Part shown: positions 25,628 through 33,924 of the stretch, piece after piece
Numbering within the stretch: position 1 is the first letter of the stretch
How the letters are laid out: each line of letters starts with the position of its first letter
From: GCA-2725625 sp964574215
GTDB taxonomy: Bacteria > Pseudomonadota > Alphaproteobacteria > Rhodospirillales > UBA2165
DNA length: 64,000 nt
Assembly (NCBI GenBank): GCA_964574215.1
Contig: CAZNLR010000016.1
Location: forward strand, 1-64,000
Reading direction: 5' to 3'
Notes under the pieces: model-generated
Told to the model about the DNA's origin: nothing
What the model saw: the letters and a program-made list of their open reading frames with translations, nothing else
The model's database searches: none
Program-made: the position numbers and the translations under genes

Positions 25628-27150
25628 TACGCCTCCTTTTTGCGTCCCGCGCTTCTGGCCCACCAGGCAAGGAGACCGAAGATCACCAAAGCCATAATGA
25701 TGCCCGAAAGAATCGGTTTCGCACCCGCCGATGGTTTCAGCAAAATCCAATACCAGGTGGTCAGGGTGTAGCTCCGCGCCTTCTCGCCGTTACTGCCGTC
25801 CCAGGCGGTGAAGGCGATGGGGGTAAATTTGCCCTCTTCGAATTGGATATCGGCTTCGGCGTCTTCCGTTTTCAACGAGCGCTTCATCACCACCCGCCAG
25901 GTACCATCTTTATAAGACCCGGACGCCGTCATACCGGCCTCCTTGGCTTCGCGGGCTTCGACCTTGTCGAGACCGGTGCCATTGGCAAGTTCGATCTTCT
26001 GGGGACTCTTCGTCGTGCCTGAACGCCATTTCCAGATATTCACCGGATGGGTGACGTCGCCCGCAATGAAATAAGGCTTTTCCAGACCCTGCACCGGCAC
26101 AATGGGCAATTGAAGGGCGACGGCATCCTCGCCCATTTCCGGATCGGCAATCTTGGCTGCCGCCTCGTCGCCTGGAATAGACTTGGTGCGGTCGTCCCAC
26201 TCCAACAGAAAGGCGATCTCCTTGTCGTTGTAGACGGCGTAGGCCGTAATCGTATCGTTGGCCATTTTGAAGAACCGCGGTTTGGCGACGATCTGCGGCA
26301 CCATAGCAAAAGTAGTCGGCAGCGCGGTGGTCCAGGCCGGATCGTCGGGGGTCGATGGCACGTCGCCTTCAATTCGCTCCGCCTTCACAACGGTATTTTC
26401 CGCCCGCACAGTCTTGTCGGTTTTAGCCAGGGATTGAACATAGTTGGCCACGTGCCAGCGTTCCTCGATGGACAGCTTCTTGGCACTTTTGGGATCGGCG
26501 AAAGACGGCATCTGGGTGCCGGGAATGCCGACGGTAATACGGGTGAAAATGTCCTTGGGATCGTTGCTGCCGCGGAAGGTCCAGGGCTTGGTCAGATTGC
26601 GGGGCCAGGTGCGCGCACCGGCGTCGTCCTTAAGCCGCTTGATGGCATCGCCCTTACCTTCCTTACCATGGCACTCGGAACAGCGTTCTTTGTCCAGGAA
26701 AAGCTCTTTCCCCTTGGCGATGCTCTCCGGCGAGGTCGCCACTTGGGTGCCGTAGTCCAACTGCTCTTCCGGTTTTTCCTCTTCCAACTCGCCAAACATT
26801 TTGAGGTAGAGAACCAGGTCCCACATATCCTGATCAGACAAGATATCGTTCCAACCAGGCATCGCCGTTCCGGGCATGCCGTCACGAATCATACGGAATA
26901 GATCGTCATCGTTGGGCACCGGATCGTCGGTGCCGGTGGTTTTGATTTTGTAGTTGGCTTCGGTAAAGTCGCGAGGCGGCGGGTTGAGCTGTTCGGCACC
27001 GGGACCGGCGCCGTCGCCTTCCTCGCCATGGCACATCAGGCACCGTTTGACGTAGACCTTTTTACCGTTTTCAGCATTACCGGGGGCGGAGAGGGCCGGA
27101 TTGACAGAAAGGACTGTCAAAACCGTGAAAATCGCTAGTATCTTTTTCAT
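25627..27150 (-). CDS. Module A: diheme cytochrome c fused to EB_dh-type heme domain, membrane-anchored
   Basis: The 507-residue protein has a signal peptide (TVLTVLSVNPALSAPG) and two class I cytochrome c domains with CLMCH near residue 37 and CSECH near 157. A C-terminal region (about 250-470) resembles the heme-b-binding gamma subunit of ethylbenzene dehydrogenase and the related ClrC/NxrC subunits. It contains AVYNDKEIAFLLEWDD and a late Met-rich VVMKRSL strand. A final TM helix (GIIMALVIFGLLAWWA) follows. It should be a periplasmic electron relay tethered to the membrane. Module B has a full-length paralogue at 32278-33924, which supports the call. The partner enzyme cannot be read from this gene alone. 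Confidence 0.85.
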   Translation of the reverse strand: MKKILAIFTVLTVLSVNPALSAPGNAENGKKVYVKRCLMCHGEEGDGAGPGAEQLNPPPRDFTEANYKIKTTGTDDPVPNDDDLFRMIRDGMPGTAMPGWNDILSDQDMWDLVLYLKMFGELEEEKPEEQLDYGTQVATSPESIAKGKELFLDKERCSECHGKEGKGDAIKRLKDDAGARTWPRNLTKPWTFRGSNDPKDIFTRITVGIPGTQMPSFADPKSAKKLSIEERWHVANYVQSLAKTDKTVRAENTVVKAERIEGDVPSTPDDPAWTTALPTTFAMVPQIVAKPRFFKMANDTITAYAVYNDKEIAFLLEWDDRTKSIPGDEAAAKIADPEMGEDAVALQLPIVPVQGLEKPYFIAGDVTHPVNIWKWRSGTTKSPQKIELANGTGLDKVEAREAKEAGMTASGSYKDGTWRVVMKRSLKTEDAEADIQFEEGKFTPIAFTAWDGSNGEKARSYTLTTWYWILLKPSAGAKPILSGIIMALVIFGLLAWWARSAGRKKEA

Positions 27151-27165
27151 CGTTCCAGCCCTCCC

Positions 27166-27930
27166 CTATTCTTCAAACTTTCTGGGGCGTTGCCCGGTGT
27201 AATCGTACAAGAACAAAATCACTTTCCAGATTTCTTCCTCTTTCAGAAAATCCTGCCAGATGGGCATGGAGGATATCCAGGGCGCCGCCTCGTTGGGCAG
27301 GCCCGGTCCGCCGGTGGCAATCCGCCAGAACAGATAGGATTCCTGAAGCTGCGCGATGGTGCCCACATCCTGGAAATTGGCCGGCACAGGATTGAGACCG
27401 GCCGCATACGGGCCTTTCCCGTCCAGCTTATCGCCGTGGCAGAAATGACAATTCTGGATATAGACGGCGGCGCCTTCGCCCACCAGTTCCTGAAATTTCT
27501 TGGGATCTTCCTTTTCGAACTTCCGGAACGGATTTTCCAGTTTCAATATGTCGTAGCGCTTGCCGTAGGCTTTCATCGAGGCGGGCGGCGCCGGGTGAAT
27601 GGTGCGCAGTTCCACCGGCGCTTCGAAGCTGGGGCTCATTTTATCATAGGTGTACCAACCGGCCGCCACCGGCAGAATGATGAACACGATGTTCCGAATC
27701 ATTTTTTTGGAGGGGTCTTCCACCAGCGCCTTGATCGGACCGACCAGTTCCTTGGTGCTTTCGTCGGTGGCGGTAAAAACCATAAAGACACCGGCAATAA
27801 CGAAGAACATATACATGGTCAGCAGGCTGGACGGGATGACATGATCGAGCATCACGTCAAAAACCAGGATGAAGCCGTAATAGACGACCGCCAAAACGAG
27901 GACGGCTTGGAGAAGTTTAGGTAATTTCAT
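27166..27930 (-). CDS. Module A: membrane-anchored monoheme cytochrome c
   Basis: The 254-residue protein has three N-terminal hydrophobic helices (about 8-28, 35-54, 78-95). A periplasmic domain follows with one heme site (NCHFCHGDKLDGKGPYAAGL) and a Met-containing distal region (WISSMPIWQDFL). The layout is shared with the 321-residue paralogue in module B. It lies between the EB_dh-cytochrome and the diheme cytochrome genes and probably brings electrons close to the CydA-like subunit. Confidence 0.85.
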   Translation of the reverse strand: MKLPKLLQAVLVLAVVYYGFILVFDVMLDHVIPSSLLTMYMFFVIAGVFMVFTATDESTKELVGPIKALVEDPSKKMIRNIVFIILPVAAGWYTYDKMSPSFEAPVELRTIHPAPPASMKAYGKRYDILKLENPFRKFEKEDPKKFQELVGEGAAVYIQNCHFCHGDKLDGKGPYAAGLNPVPANFQDVGTIAQLQESYLFWRIATGGPGLPNEAAPWISSMPIWQDFLKEEEIWKVILFLYDYTGQRPRKFEE

Positions 27931-27944
27931 TTTTCCGTCCCCCC

Positions 27945-28757
27945 TTATTTGGATTTAGCCAGATAGTCGACCAGCATCTCCAACTCCTGTGCATAGAGCT
28001 GGGTGCCGTAGTCCTGCGGCATGAGATCTGGTTCAAAGCCATCGCTGATTTCGGCGTTGGGATCGAGGATCGACTTGCGGATATGCGCTGCGTCTCGTTC
28101 GGCGCCAATATCGGTCAAGTCAGGACCGTTTTCGCCTTCATCCTCGCCGATTTTGTGGCAGGCGCCGCATCCCACTTCGGAGATAATGTCCTCCACCGTT
28201 TCATAGGGCTTGCGTTGTTCCTCTTCCTCGTCGTCCTCGGCAGCTTCCCCGGCATCGGACGGAATTTCGACGGTGACCTCGACGCCCCCCAGATCCTGGA
28301 GATAAGCAAGCACGGCGGCAATCTCGACGTCGTTCATACCGATGCTGCCGGCGGAGACGTCGGGCATGGGGCTGACCGTATCGTTGGTGCCCTTCTTGCC
28401 GAAGCCTGCGACCACATAGGCCGACGGCTTGACCATGGATTCCAGGAGATAGCTTTCAATGCTGTCAGCCTCACCTTTGTATTTCGGGTCCTTCATCCGC
28501 GCTTCGGATACGCCGGCGGCTTTTTCAAGCAGGGGTGCGCGGCCTAGATTATTATGGCAGAGAGTGCAGGTGCCTTTGCCCTTGTAGACCCGTTCGCCCA
28601 GGGCGATGAACTGATCCATGGTCAAGGAACCAAGATCCACCTTTTCCTCGGTCGGTGGCGGCGCCGGTTCGATCCGCGGCACGCCGAAATTGGCGAAACC
28701 GGCGAACAATCCGATGACCAGCAAGCTGAAAAAACAAACTTTGATGAAGTTTTTCAT
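27945..28757 (-). CDS. Module A: diheme cytochrome c with N-terminal membrane anchor
   Basis: The 270-residue protein has one N-terminal TM helix (VCFFSLLVIGLFAGFANFG) and two heme sites, CTLCH near residue 59 and CGACH near 197. They are separated by an acidic linker (EAAEDDEEEEQRKP). Its start overlaps the stop of the CydA-like gene by one base, so the two are translated together. Module B has the paralogue at 34908-35888 in the same place. Confidence 0.85.
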   Translation of the reverse strand: MKNFIKVCFFSLLVIGLFAGFANFGVPRIEPAPPPTEEKVDLGSLTMDQFIALGERVYKGKGTCTLCHNNLGRAPLLEKAAGVSEARMKDPKYKGEADSIESYLLESMVKPSAYVVAGFGKKGTNDTVSPMPDVSAGSIGMNDVEIAAVLAYLQDLGGVEVTVEIPSDAGEAAEDDEEEEQRKPYETVEDIISEVGCGACHKIGEDEGENGPDLTDIGAERDAAHIRKSILDPNAEISDGFEPDLMPQDYGTQLYAQELEMLVDYLAKSK

Positions 28758-30673
28758 TATTCGGCCCCCATGGTAGCTGTGGGCTTTTCAGCTTGCGGGG
28801 TCCAGTAGCCTTTGGGGTCGGTCTTCTTGGAACTGATCTGACTGAGCCAGAACACGAAAATCACCATGGACAGGAAAATCACCGCACCGGCGGAAACCAC
28901 ATTGGCGGCAAAACCCATGGTCGGGGTAAAGGCGTCGGCGGAGTTATCGCGCATGATATCCACCACGTGCCAATGCTGGCGGATGCCCGATCGGATATAG
29001 CCCATCAGTCCCATCAGCCAGGTGAAGGATACGGCCAGCAGGAACAGTGCATATTGCGAGCGTTCCGGCACCCTTCCCCATTTTAAGGGACCGACTTCTT
29101 TCGAGCCTTTGTAGATGAAGGCGTCGATGACGATACTGGCAACAATCACCACCAGGGTGGTGCAGACCTGCGGGATGGAAGCGGCGATTTTATACACCGT
29201 ATTGGTGAAGTAGCCGTAATAGATGCCGAGAATGAAGATATTGACCACACCGGCGGTAAACAATGCCACCTGCATGGCGTTACCGGCATTCACCCAGGAG
29301 ACCGTCGCCACTTTGTTGGCGCGGCGGTAAAAGAGGAAACTCACATAGGTGGCGAGGATCATCAAATTCACCGCCGTGTTTTTGGCGGGCATGATGCCGA
29401 AGGGACCGACATATTTATGGTATGGTCCGCCCAGCGCCTTTAGTTCCTCGTTGGTCAGCACCAGTGTGTGGGGCGTGAACCAAACCAGGAAAGCACCGAC
29501 GATGACGATGGCGATGTATTTGATGTATTTGTTGTAGCGCACGGCGCCTTCGCTCCGCCCCATGCAGCACCAGAGATAATAGTTGGCCGACAGGAACAGG
29601 GAGCCGATCAGCACCGCCTGGATGATGAACAGCCAGGCGAAGATGCCGCCCATCAGGGTGATGCCCATCTGCTGGCTGTAGGCGTAAATTTCCGTCGTCA
29701 GGTAATAACCGGCAAAGGGCAGCGGCAGCAGCGCCGAAATAGCGATGAAATTGGCGTTGTAGCCGACCCAGTCGTAGTGCGCGCGCTGGGACGGTTCAGT
29801 GGAGCTCAAGAACTTGAAGGCCGCATAGGCGCCGACGATGGAGCCGCCGAAGGCCACATTGGCCACCACCCGGTGCAGGTTAATCGGATTCCACAAGTGG
29901 TTCTGCAAGGCATGCCAGATTTCGCCACTGAACACGCCCGAAGGATCGACCCCTTCCGGGCTCATCATGAAGGTCAGCCAGGCATTGGCCAGGAACATCA
30001 GCATGGTGCCGACGGCGTTTAGCAACAGGCCCAAGGTCAGATGCACCCATTTCCGGTTACCGCCCTGAAGCCAGTGCCAACCGTAATAATAGAGATACAG
30101 GCAGGCGCTTTCGGCAAAGAACAGCATGGCGTACCAGAACATGGTGTCCTTGAAGATGGTGGACAGATAGCCCCACAAATCGGGATAGAAGAGGATCAAC
30201 AGGAAGCCCAAAAGCCCGCCCAAAATAGCCGTCAGGGAATAGGCGGTGATACTGACCTTGATGAATTCATAGGCCATGTTGTCATAGCGTTGATCCCTTG
30301 TTTTCATACCGATGGCTTCGATAATGAAGACGAAAATCGGCACCGCCAGAACAAAGGCGGCAAACCAAAGATGTAGTTGAGCCACAAGCCAGACGGCCAC
30401 CCTGCTGTTGACGCCGTCTACCGTGGGATAACTGGCCAGTGTGGTTTTCGGCGCGGGAGCAAAGGGTGAAGCTTCGCCGTCTTCGGTCGCGCCTTCAGTC
30501 GCGCCCTCGGCGGCCTTTTCCGATGCATTTGCTGCGTTCGTACCGATATCGGAGAGATTGGCGGAGAAATCCACCGGCAGAAGGAAAACAAACAAGCCCG
30601 CGACCAGCAGGACGCTCAAAGTCTTCAACATTTGAGCTTTCGATATTTTTTGCCAATTCATTTTGTTATTCAT
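28757..30673 (-). CDS. Module A: CydA-like (cytochrome bd-like) membrane subunit without quinol loop
   Basis: This protein of about 638 residues has some 14 hydrophobic helices. The first half follows CydA: AQLHLWFAAFVLAVP matches the helix with the b595 His, LFFAESACLYLYYYGW the conserved Glu helix, and NPINLHRVVANVAFGG the helix with a b-heme His. The long hydrophilic Q-loop that binds quinol in CydA is missing. The chain goes almost directly from that helix to PLPFAGYYLTTEIY, and the C-terminal half is extended. Electrons should therefore come from c cytochromes, four of whose genes are linked. Similar proteins are annotated as cytochrome bd-like oxidases in nitrite oxidisers; oxygen reduction is not proven. 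The start could be 30673 or the Met at 30661. Confidence 0.8.
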   Translation of the reverse strand: MNNKMNWQKISKAQMLKTLSVLLVAGLFVFLLPVDFSANLSDIGTNAANASEKAAEGATEGATEDGEASPFAPAPKTTLASYPTVDGVNSRVAVWLVAQLHLWFAAFVLAVPIFVFIIEAIGMKTRDQRYDNMAYEFIKVSITAYSLTAILGGLLGFLLILFYPDLWGYLSTIFKDTMFWYAMLFFAESACLYLYYYGWHWLQGGNRKWVHLTLGLLLNAVGTMLMFLANAWLTFMMSPEGVDPSGVFSGEIWHALQNHLWNPINLHRVVANVAFGGSIVGAYAAFKFLSSTEPSQRAHYDWVGYNANFIAISALLPLPFAGYYLTTEIYAYSQQMGITLMGGIFAWLFIIQAVLIGSLFLSANYYLWCCMGRSEGAVRYNKYIKYIAIVIVGAFLVWFTPHTLVLTNEELKALGGPYHKYVGPFGIMPAKNTAVNLMILATYVSFLFYRRANKVATVSWVNAGNAMQVALFTAGVVNIFILGIYYGYFTNTVYKIAASIPQVCTTLVVIVASIVIDAFIYKGSKEVGPLKWGRVPERSQYALFLLAVSFTWLMGLMGYIRSGIRQHWHVVDIMRDNSADAFTPTMGFAANVVSAGAVIFLSMVIFVFWLSQISSKKTDPKGYWTPQAEKPTATMGAE

Positions 30674-30693
30674 CCTTGCAGTCGATTCCGGGG

Positions 30694-30810
30694 CTACTGG
30701 TGGAAGAACAGGGAAATACCCTGCAAATTCATCAGTCCCCAATCCAGGACGAACATACCGACGCCGCTTACCACAAGCGACAGAACGAAAGGCATAAAGA
30801 AATTTTTCAA
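30694..30810 (-). CDS. Single-TM small protein, 38 aa, next to CydA-like subunit
   Basis: The start is TTG at 30810 after a GAGGGGGGA Shine-Dalgarno. The product begins MKNFFMPFVLSLVVSGVGMF and has one TM helix and 38 residues. It ends 20 bases upstream of the CydA-like gene. Its size, topology and position recall the small CydX/CydS subunits of cytochrome bd oxidases, although I see no sequence signature that proves it. Confidence 0.55.
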   Translation of the reverse strand: MKNFFMPFVLSLVVSGVGMFVLDWGLMNLQGISLFFHQ

Positions 30811-30832
30811 CTGAATGTCCCCCCTCAACTAT

Positions 30833-30952
30833 CTAAAACAAGAACCACCAAAAAACGACAACCACCGCGATTGTCACCGCGATGAACAAGGCCTTGCCAG
30901 GCAAGGTCGACGGCTGGGTGGATATTTCGTTCTGAGGCGTATCAGTGTTCAT
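30833..30952 (-). CDS. Single-TM small protein, 39 aa, first gene of module A
   Basis: An ATG at 30952 opens a 39-residue frame with a hydrophilic N-terminus (MNTDTPQNEISTQPSTLPGK) and a C-terminal TM helix rich in Val, Trp and Phe. It lies 22 bases upstream of the other 38-residue TM protein. Two tandem mini membrane proteins in front of a CydA-like subunit suggest small structural subunits. The form, with a TM at the extreme C-terminus, also resembles CcoQ-like peptides. Confidence 0.55.
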   Translation of the reverse strand: MNTDTPQNEISTQPSTLPGKALFIAVTIAVVVVFWWFLF

Positions 30953-31037
30953 AATCTTAAACGTCCCTAACCTTCATTGATCATCTCAAAATTCAGCGTT
31001 AAAGTGCCCGCGCTTTTGAAACGAAAAAATTGATCCT

Positions 31038-31142
31038 ATGAATTTCTTAAAAAACCCCCGGCCGGTCGATATTGTTATTTTTGTGGGTGCGGCCGTGAAT
31101 GCTATCGTTATCGTTCTGATACTTATCTATTTCGTATTCTGA
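31038..31142 (+). CDS. Possible single-TM mini-protein, 34 aa
   Basis: A plus-strand frame MNFLKNPRPVDIVIFVGAAV... encodes 34 residues with one clear TM helix, in the gap between modules A and B. There is no convincing Shine-Dalgarno and it runs against its neighbours. The amphipathic start plus hydrophobic stretch looks non-random, but this may be chance. Confidence 0.3.
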   Translation: MNFLKNPRPVDIVIFVGAAVNAIVIVLILIYFVF

Positions 31143-31150
31143 GCGGACCG

Positions 31151-31190
31151 TCAGCCAGCCCCCACAAATATTCTCCGGGGGGCCGGCTGA
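31151..31190. terminator. Strong hairpin at the end of module B
   Basis: Thirteen-base arms at 31151-31163 and 31178-31190 pair with one mismatch (TCAGCC-A-GCCCCC against GGGGGC-C-GGCTGA). They begin ten bases after the last module B gene. There is no U-tract on either side, so it may work as a 3' stabiliser or a Rho-assisted end. It separates modules B and A. Confidence 0.55.
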
Positions 31191-31200
31191 ATAAAATCCG

Positions 31201-31578
31201 TTAGCCCGCTTTTCCTTTACATTTGCACAGTCCGCGCAAGTGCTTGATCAGGCCGTTGACCTGAGCGTCCGACAGGGTCTTGCCCCAGGGCGGCATAAGC
31301 GGAGATTTACTCTGCGACGGACCACCATCCATGACGATGCCGCGGATGTAATTGTCCGTCAGCTTGCTCATCTCGGTAGCGTTGGTGAAGTCGCGCGGCG
31401 TCACCGGGAAATCCTTGGTGACGTTGGGGCCTTTGCCCTTGCCTTCAAGGCCGTGGCATTGGGCGCAATAAAACTTAAACACCTGTTCCGCTTCGGCGGC
31501 ATTGGCGGTGTTGGTGAACGCTTGGGCAGCAAACATTAGAGAAGCAGCCAGGAAAGCGAATTTGGTCATTTTAATCAT
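31201..31578 (-). CDS. Small monoheme cytochrome c
   Basis: The protein has about 125 residues, an N-terminal signal (FLAASLMFAAQAFTNTANAA) and one heme site, CAQCH, near residue 40. A distal Met follows in SKSPLMPPWGKTL. I chose the ATG at 31578, which has a GAGAGGACAG Shine-Dalgarno; longer frames overlap the gene upstream. It is a soluble periplasmic carrier, last in module B, with no counterpart in module A. Confidence 0.88.
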   Translation of the reverse strand: MIKMTKFAFLAASLMFAAQAFTNTANAAEAEQVFKFYCAQCHGLEGKGKGPNVTKDFPVTPRDFTNATEMSKLTDNYIRGIVMDGGPSQSKSPLMPPWGKTLSDAQVNGLIKHLRGLCKCKGKAG

Positions 31579-31594
31579 TTTTCTGTCCTCTCCC

Positions 31595-32257
31595 TTATTT
31601 GAGTTTGCTGACATGTTTGGCGACATTCTTCAAATCCTTGTCTTTCAGGATGCCGGCGAAAGTGGGCATCGCCTTGAAGGGTTTGAAGTGGGTCGGATTT
31701 GCCAGATAGGCGTAGACCCAATCCGGATTAAGGCGCTTGCTGGCGCCCACCAGGGTGGGTCCGCTGAGCCCGCCGGTAACTTTGCCTTTTTTGCTGGCCG
31801 ATTGGTGGCACCCCGTGCAGGGCATTTTCTTGTTGAAAATCTTCTTACCCTTGAGGCTTTTCTTCGGCTTGATGGTGCCCGCTTTGACTTCCGGTGAGGT
31901 TTTAGTCATCAGGAAATCGGTTACGCTGGCCGCATCGCCGCCCGAAAGCTTCGGATGATCGCCGGCGTTCTTTTCCGTCATGGAATTGTACTTGAGGGCC
32001 CGGATCGGTTTCGGGTCCGCCAACCAGGCCTGCAGCCAGGGTTTCTGGAATTTGGACCCTACATACCACAGTTCGGGTCCTTTTTTGGCCAGTTGATCAG
32101 CGATGCTCTTTTCCTTGGCGGGCCCGTCGGTGTAGTGGCAGTCGTTGCACTTCTTGGCTTCGAACGCCGCCTTGCCGGCGGCGGCATCAGCCCAGCTATC
32201 GCCGGCTGTCGCCGCGACGAGGCCAATCCCCGCTAATAATGTTAGTACCAGTCTCAT
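31595..32257 (-). CDS. Periplasmic diheme cytochrome c
   Basis: The 220-residue exported protein has two cytochrome c domains, with heme sites CNDCH near residue 38 and CTGCH near 146. Likely distal Met residues follow in KYNSMTEKN and KAMPTFAGIL. The signal peptide ends near DSWADAA. An AGAGGAGCAAAG Shine-Dalgarno precedes the start. It sits between the EB_dh-cytochrome and the monoheme cytochrome of module B and probably shuttles electrons among them. Confidence 0.88.
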   Translation of the reverse strand: MRLVLTLLAGIGLVAATAGDSWADAAAGKAAFEAKKCNDCHYTDGPAKEKSIADQLAKKGPELWYVGSKFQKPWLQAWLADPKPIRALKYNSMTEKNAGDHPKLSGGDAASVTDFLMTKTSPEVKAGTIKPKKSLKGKKIFNKKMPCTGCHQSASKKGKVTGGLSGPTLVGASKRLNPDWVYAYLANPTHFKPFKAMPTFAGILKDKDLKNVAKHVSKLK

Positions 32258-32277
32258 AGACTTTGCTCCTCTTTAAA

Positions 32278-33924
32278 TCAGGCTTGATAAGCCTGGGCTT
32301 TTTTCATCAGCCAAATACCGATACCGCCGGTCACGATAACGGCGATCAAGGCATACACATAAATGACCATCGGTGTGGGTGCTTCCAGTATAACGAAATG
32401 CCACGTCGATAGGCTCATAATCAATCCATGCTCACCATTCGAGCCGTCCCAAGCGTTCATCGACATGGGAATGAACTTGCCCGGCGTGAACTGGATATCG
32501 TTGCGATCCTCGGTGGTCAGGGGCCGTTTCATCACCACCCGCCAACGGCCGTCCTTCCATAGGGACTTGGAGGTAACCTGCTGTTGGTCCTCGGCTTGGG
32601 GCCGGGGTGGCTGGCGCCAGCCGCGGGCGATGGCTTCAGCGGCACCGCGTTTTTTCTGCTCCGCTTTGTCGGCCTGCCAGATCCACATATTCACGGCATT
32701 GGACGAACCGCCGCGGTAGAAATGCGGCTTCTTGGTACCTTCGACCAGTTTGGCGGGGAATTGCAAGGCCACCGAATCCCGGAAAGTTTCCAGTGCGCGC
32801 GGAATCATGTCATTGGCGGCGACATAAGAATTATACCCGCCCACTTTGTTGATTTCCTTGGTATTGAGCTCCTTGTCTTTCTTGTGGACCGCATCCTTAA
32901 AGGGATCGTCCCATTCCATCAAGAAGGCTATTTCCTTGTCGTTGAAAGCGGCTTTGATGGTCACCAGTTCGATGCTGGGATTTTGCCAGCGGGGCGGCGC
33001 GATCACCTGCCCGGCCAAGCGCATATCCATCGGTTCGGCGGCCGCCCACTCCTTTGCTTCGGGATCGAACGGCACTTCGCCTTCCACTTTCATCGCCTTC
33101 AGCACCTGACTGGTGGTCAATTTGTGCTGCAGGGATTTGATGAAGTTGGCCAAGGCCCAGCGGTCTTCGTCGGACAGCGCTTTGGCGAATGACGGCATGG
33201 GCGTGCCGTTGATGCCGGTGGAGAACCGCATATAGATGTCTTCTACCTTCGCTCCGCCCTTGATCTTCCAGGGAAGGGTCACGTTACGGATACGGATGGG
33301 AAAGCCCCAATCGTCTTTACGGTCAAACGCCTTTTGGCCGTTACCCCGCCCCTGCTTGCCGTGGCATTCCCAGCATTTGGCCTTGATGAAAATTTCCTGG
33401 CCTTTTTTGACGATCGCAGCATCATAAGGCGCCTTGTTGGCCGGCGGGGAGACCAGCTTGCCCCGTTTGATGGGGTCAAGCTCTTCATCCTCGAATTCCG
33501 GGGCGAAGGTCTTGATGTAGGATATCACCTGCCAGCGCTCCTCCTCGGTCAGGCCGTTTTTGATGATATCGTTATCGAAGGCCTGCATACCGGTGCCTTG
33601 AAGGCCGCGGCTGACCGTGCGGAACAGGTCGTTATCGGTCGGCAGTTCACCGGACTGAGTGGTGCGGAACTTGAAAGTGCCCAGCGTGAAATCGCGGGGC
33701 CGCGGGTCCATGAATTCGGCAGCCGGTCCATTACCGTCACCCAACAGGCCGTGACAGAAGCTGCACCGCTTCATATAGGTGACCTGGCCTTTTTCAACAA
33801 AGGCCTCGGTTGCTTCCGGCATGGGATTTTTCGGCTCGTCCGCCGCAATTGACGGCAACGAGACACCTCCGAAGAGGATGGCTCCCAGGACCGGAACGAC
33901 TTTTACTATCTTAAGACTACGCAT
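32278..33924 (-). CDS. Module B: diheme cytochrome c fused to EB_dh-type heme domain, membrane-anchored
   Basis: The protein has about 548 residues, with heme sites CSFCH and CWECH near the N-terminus. An EB_dh-like domain follows, with AAFNDKEIAFLMEWDDPFKD and VVMKRPLTTEDRNDIQF. A final TM helix (VYALIAVIVTGGIGIWLMKK) closes the chain. It is the clear paralogue of the module A protein; shared phrases such as WDGSNGE show common origin. The ATG at 33924 overlaps the upstream stop (TAATG), which decides the start over a longer frame. It should relay electrons in the periplasm between soluble carriers and the membrane complex. Confidence 0.86.
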   Translation of the reverse strand: MRSLKIVKVVPVLGAILFGGVSLPSIAADEPKNPMPEATEAFVEKGQVTYMKRCSFCHGLLGDGNGPAAEFMDPRPRDFTLGTFKFRTTQSGELPTDNDLFRTVSRGLQGTGMQAFDNDIIKNGLTEEERWQVISYIKTFAPEFEDEELDPIKRGKLVSPPANKAPYDAAIVKKGQEIFIKAKCWECHGKQGRGNGQKAFDRKDDWGFPIRIRNVTLPWKIKGGAKVEDIYMRFSTGINGTPMPSFAKALSDEDRWALANFIKSLQHKLTTSQVLKAMKVEGEVPFDPEAKEWAAAEPMDMRLAGQVIAPPRWQNPSIELVTIKAAFNDKEIAFLMEWDDPFKDAVHKKDKELNTKEINKVGGYNSYVAANDMIPRALETFRDSVALQFPAKLVEGTKKPHFYRGGSSNAVNMWIWQADKAEQKKRGAAEAIARGWRQPPRPQAEDQQQVTSKSLWKDGRWRVVMKRPLTTEDRNDIQFTPGKFIPMSMNAWDGSNGEHGLIMSLSTWHFVILEAPTPMVIYVYALIAVIVTGGIGIWLMKKAQAYQA

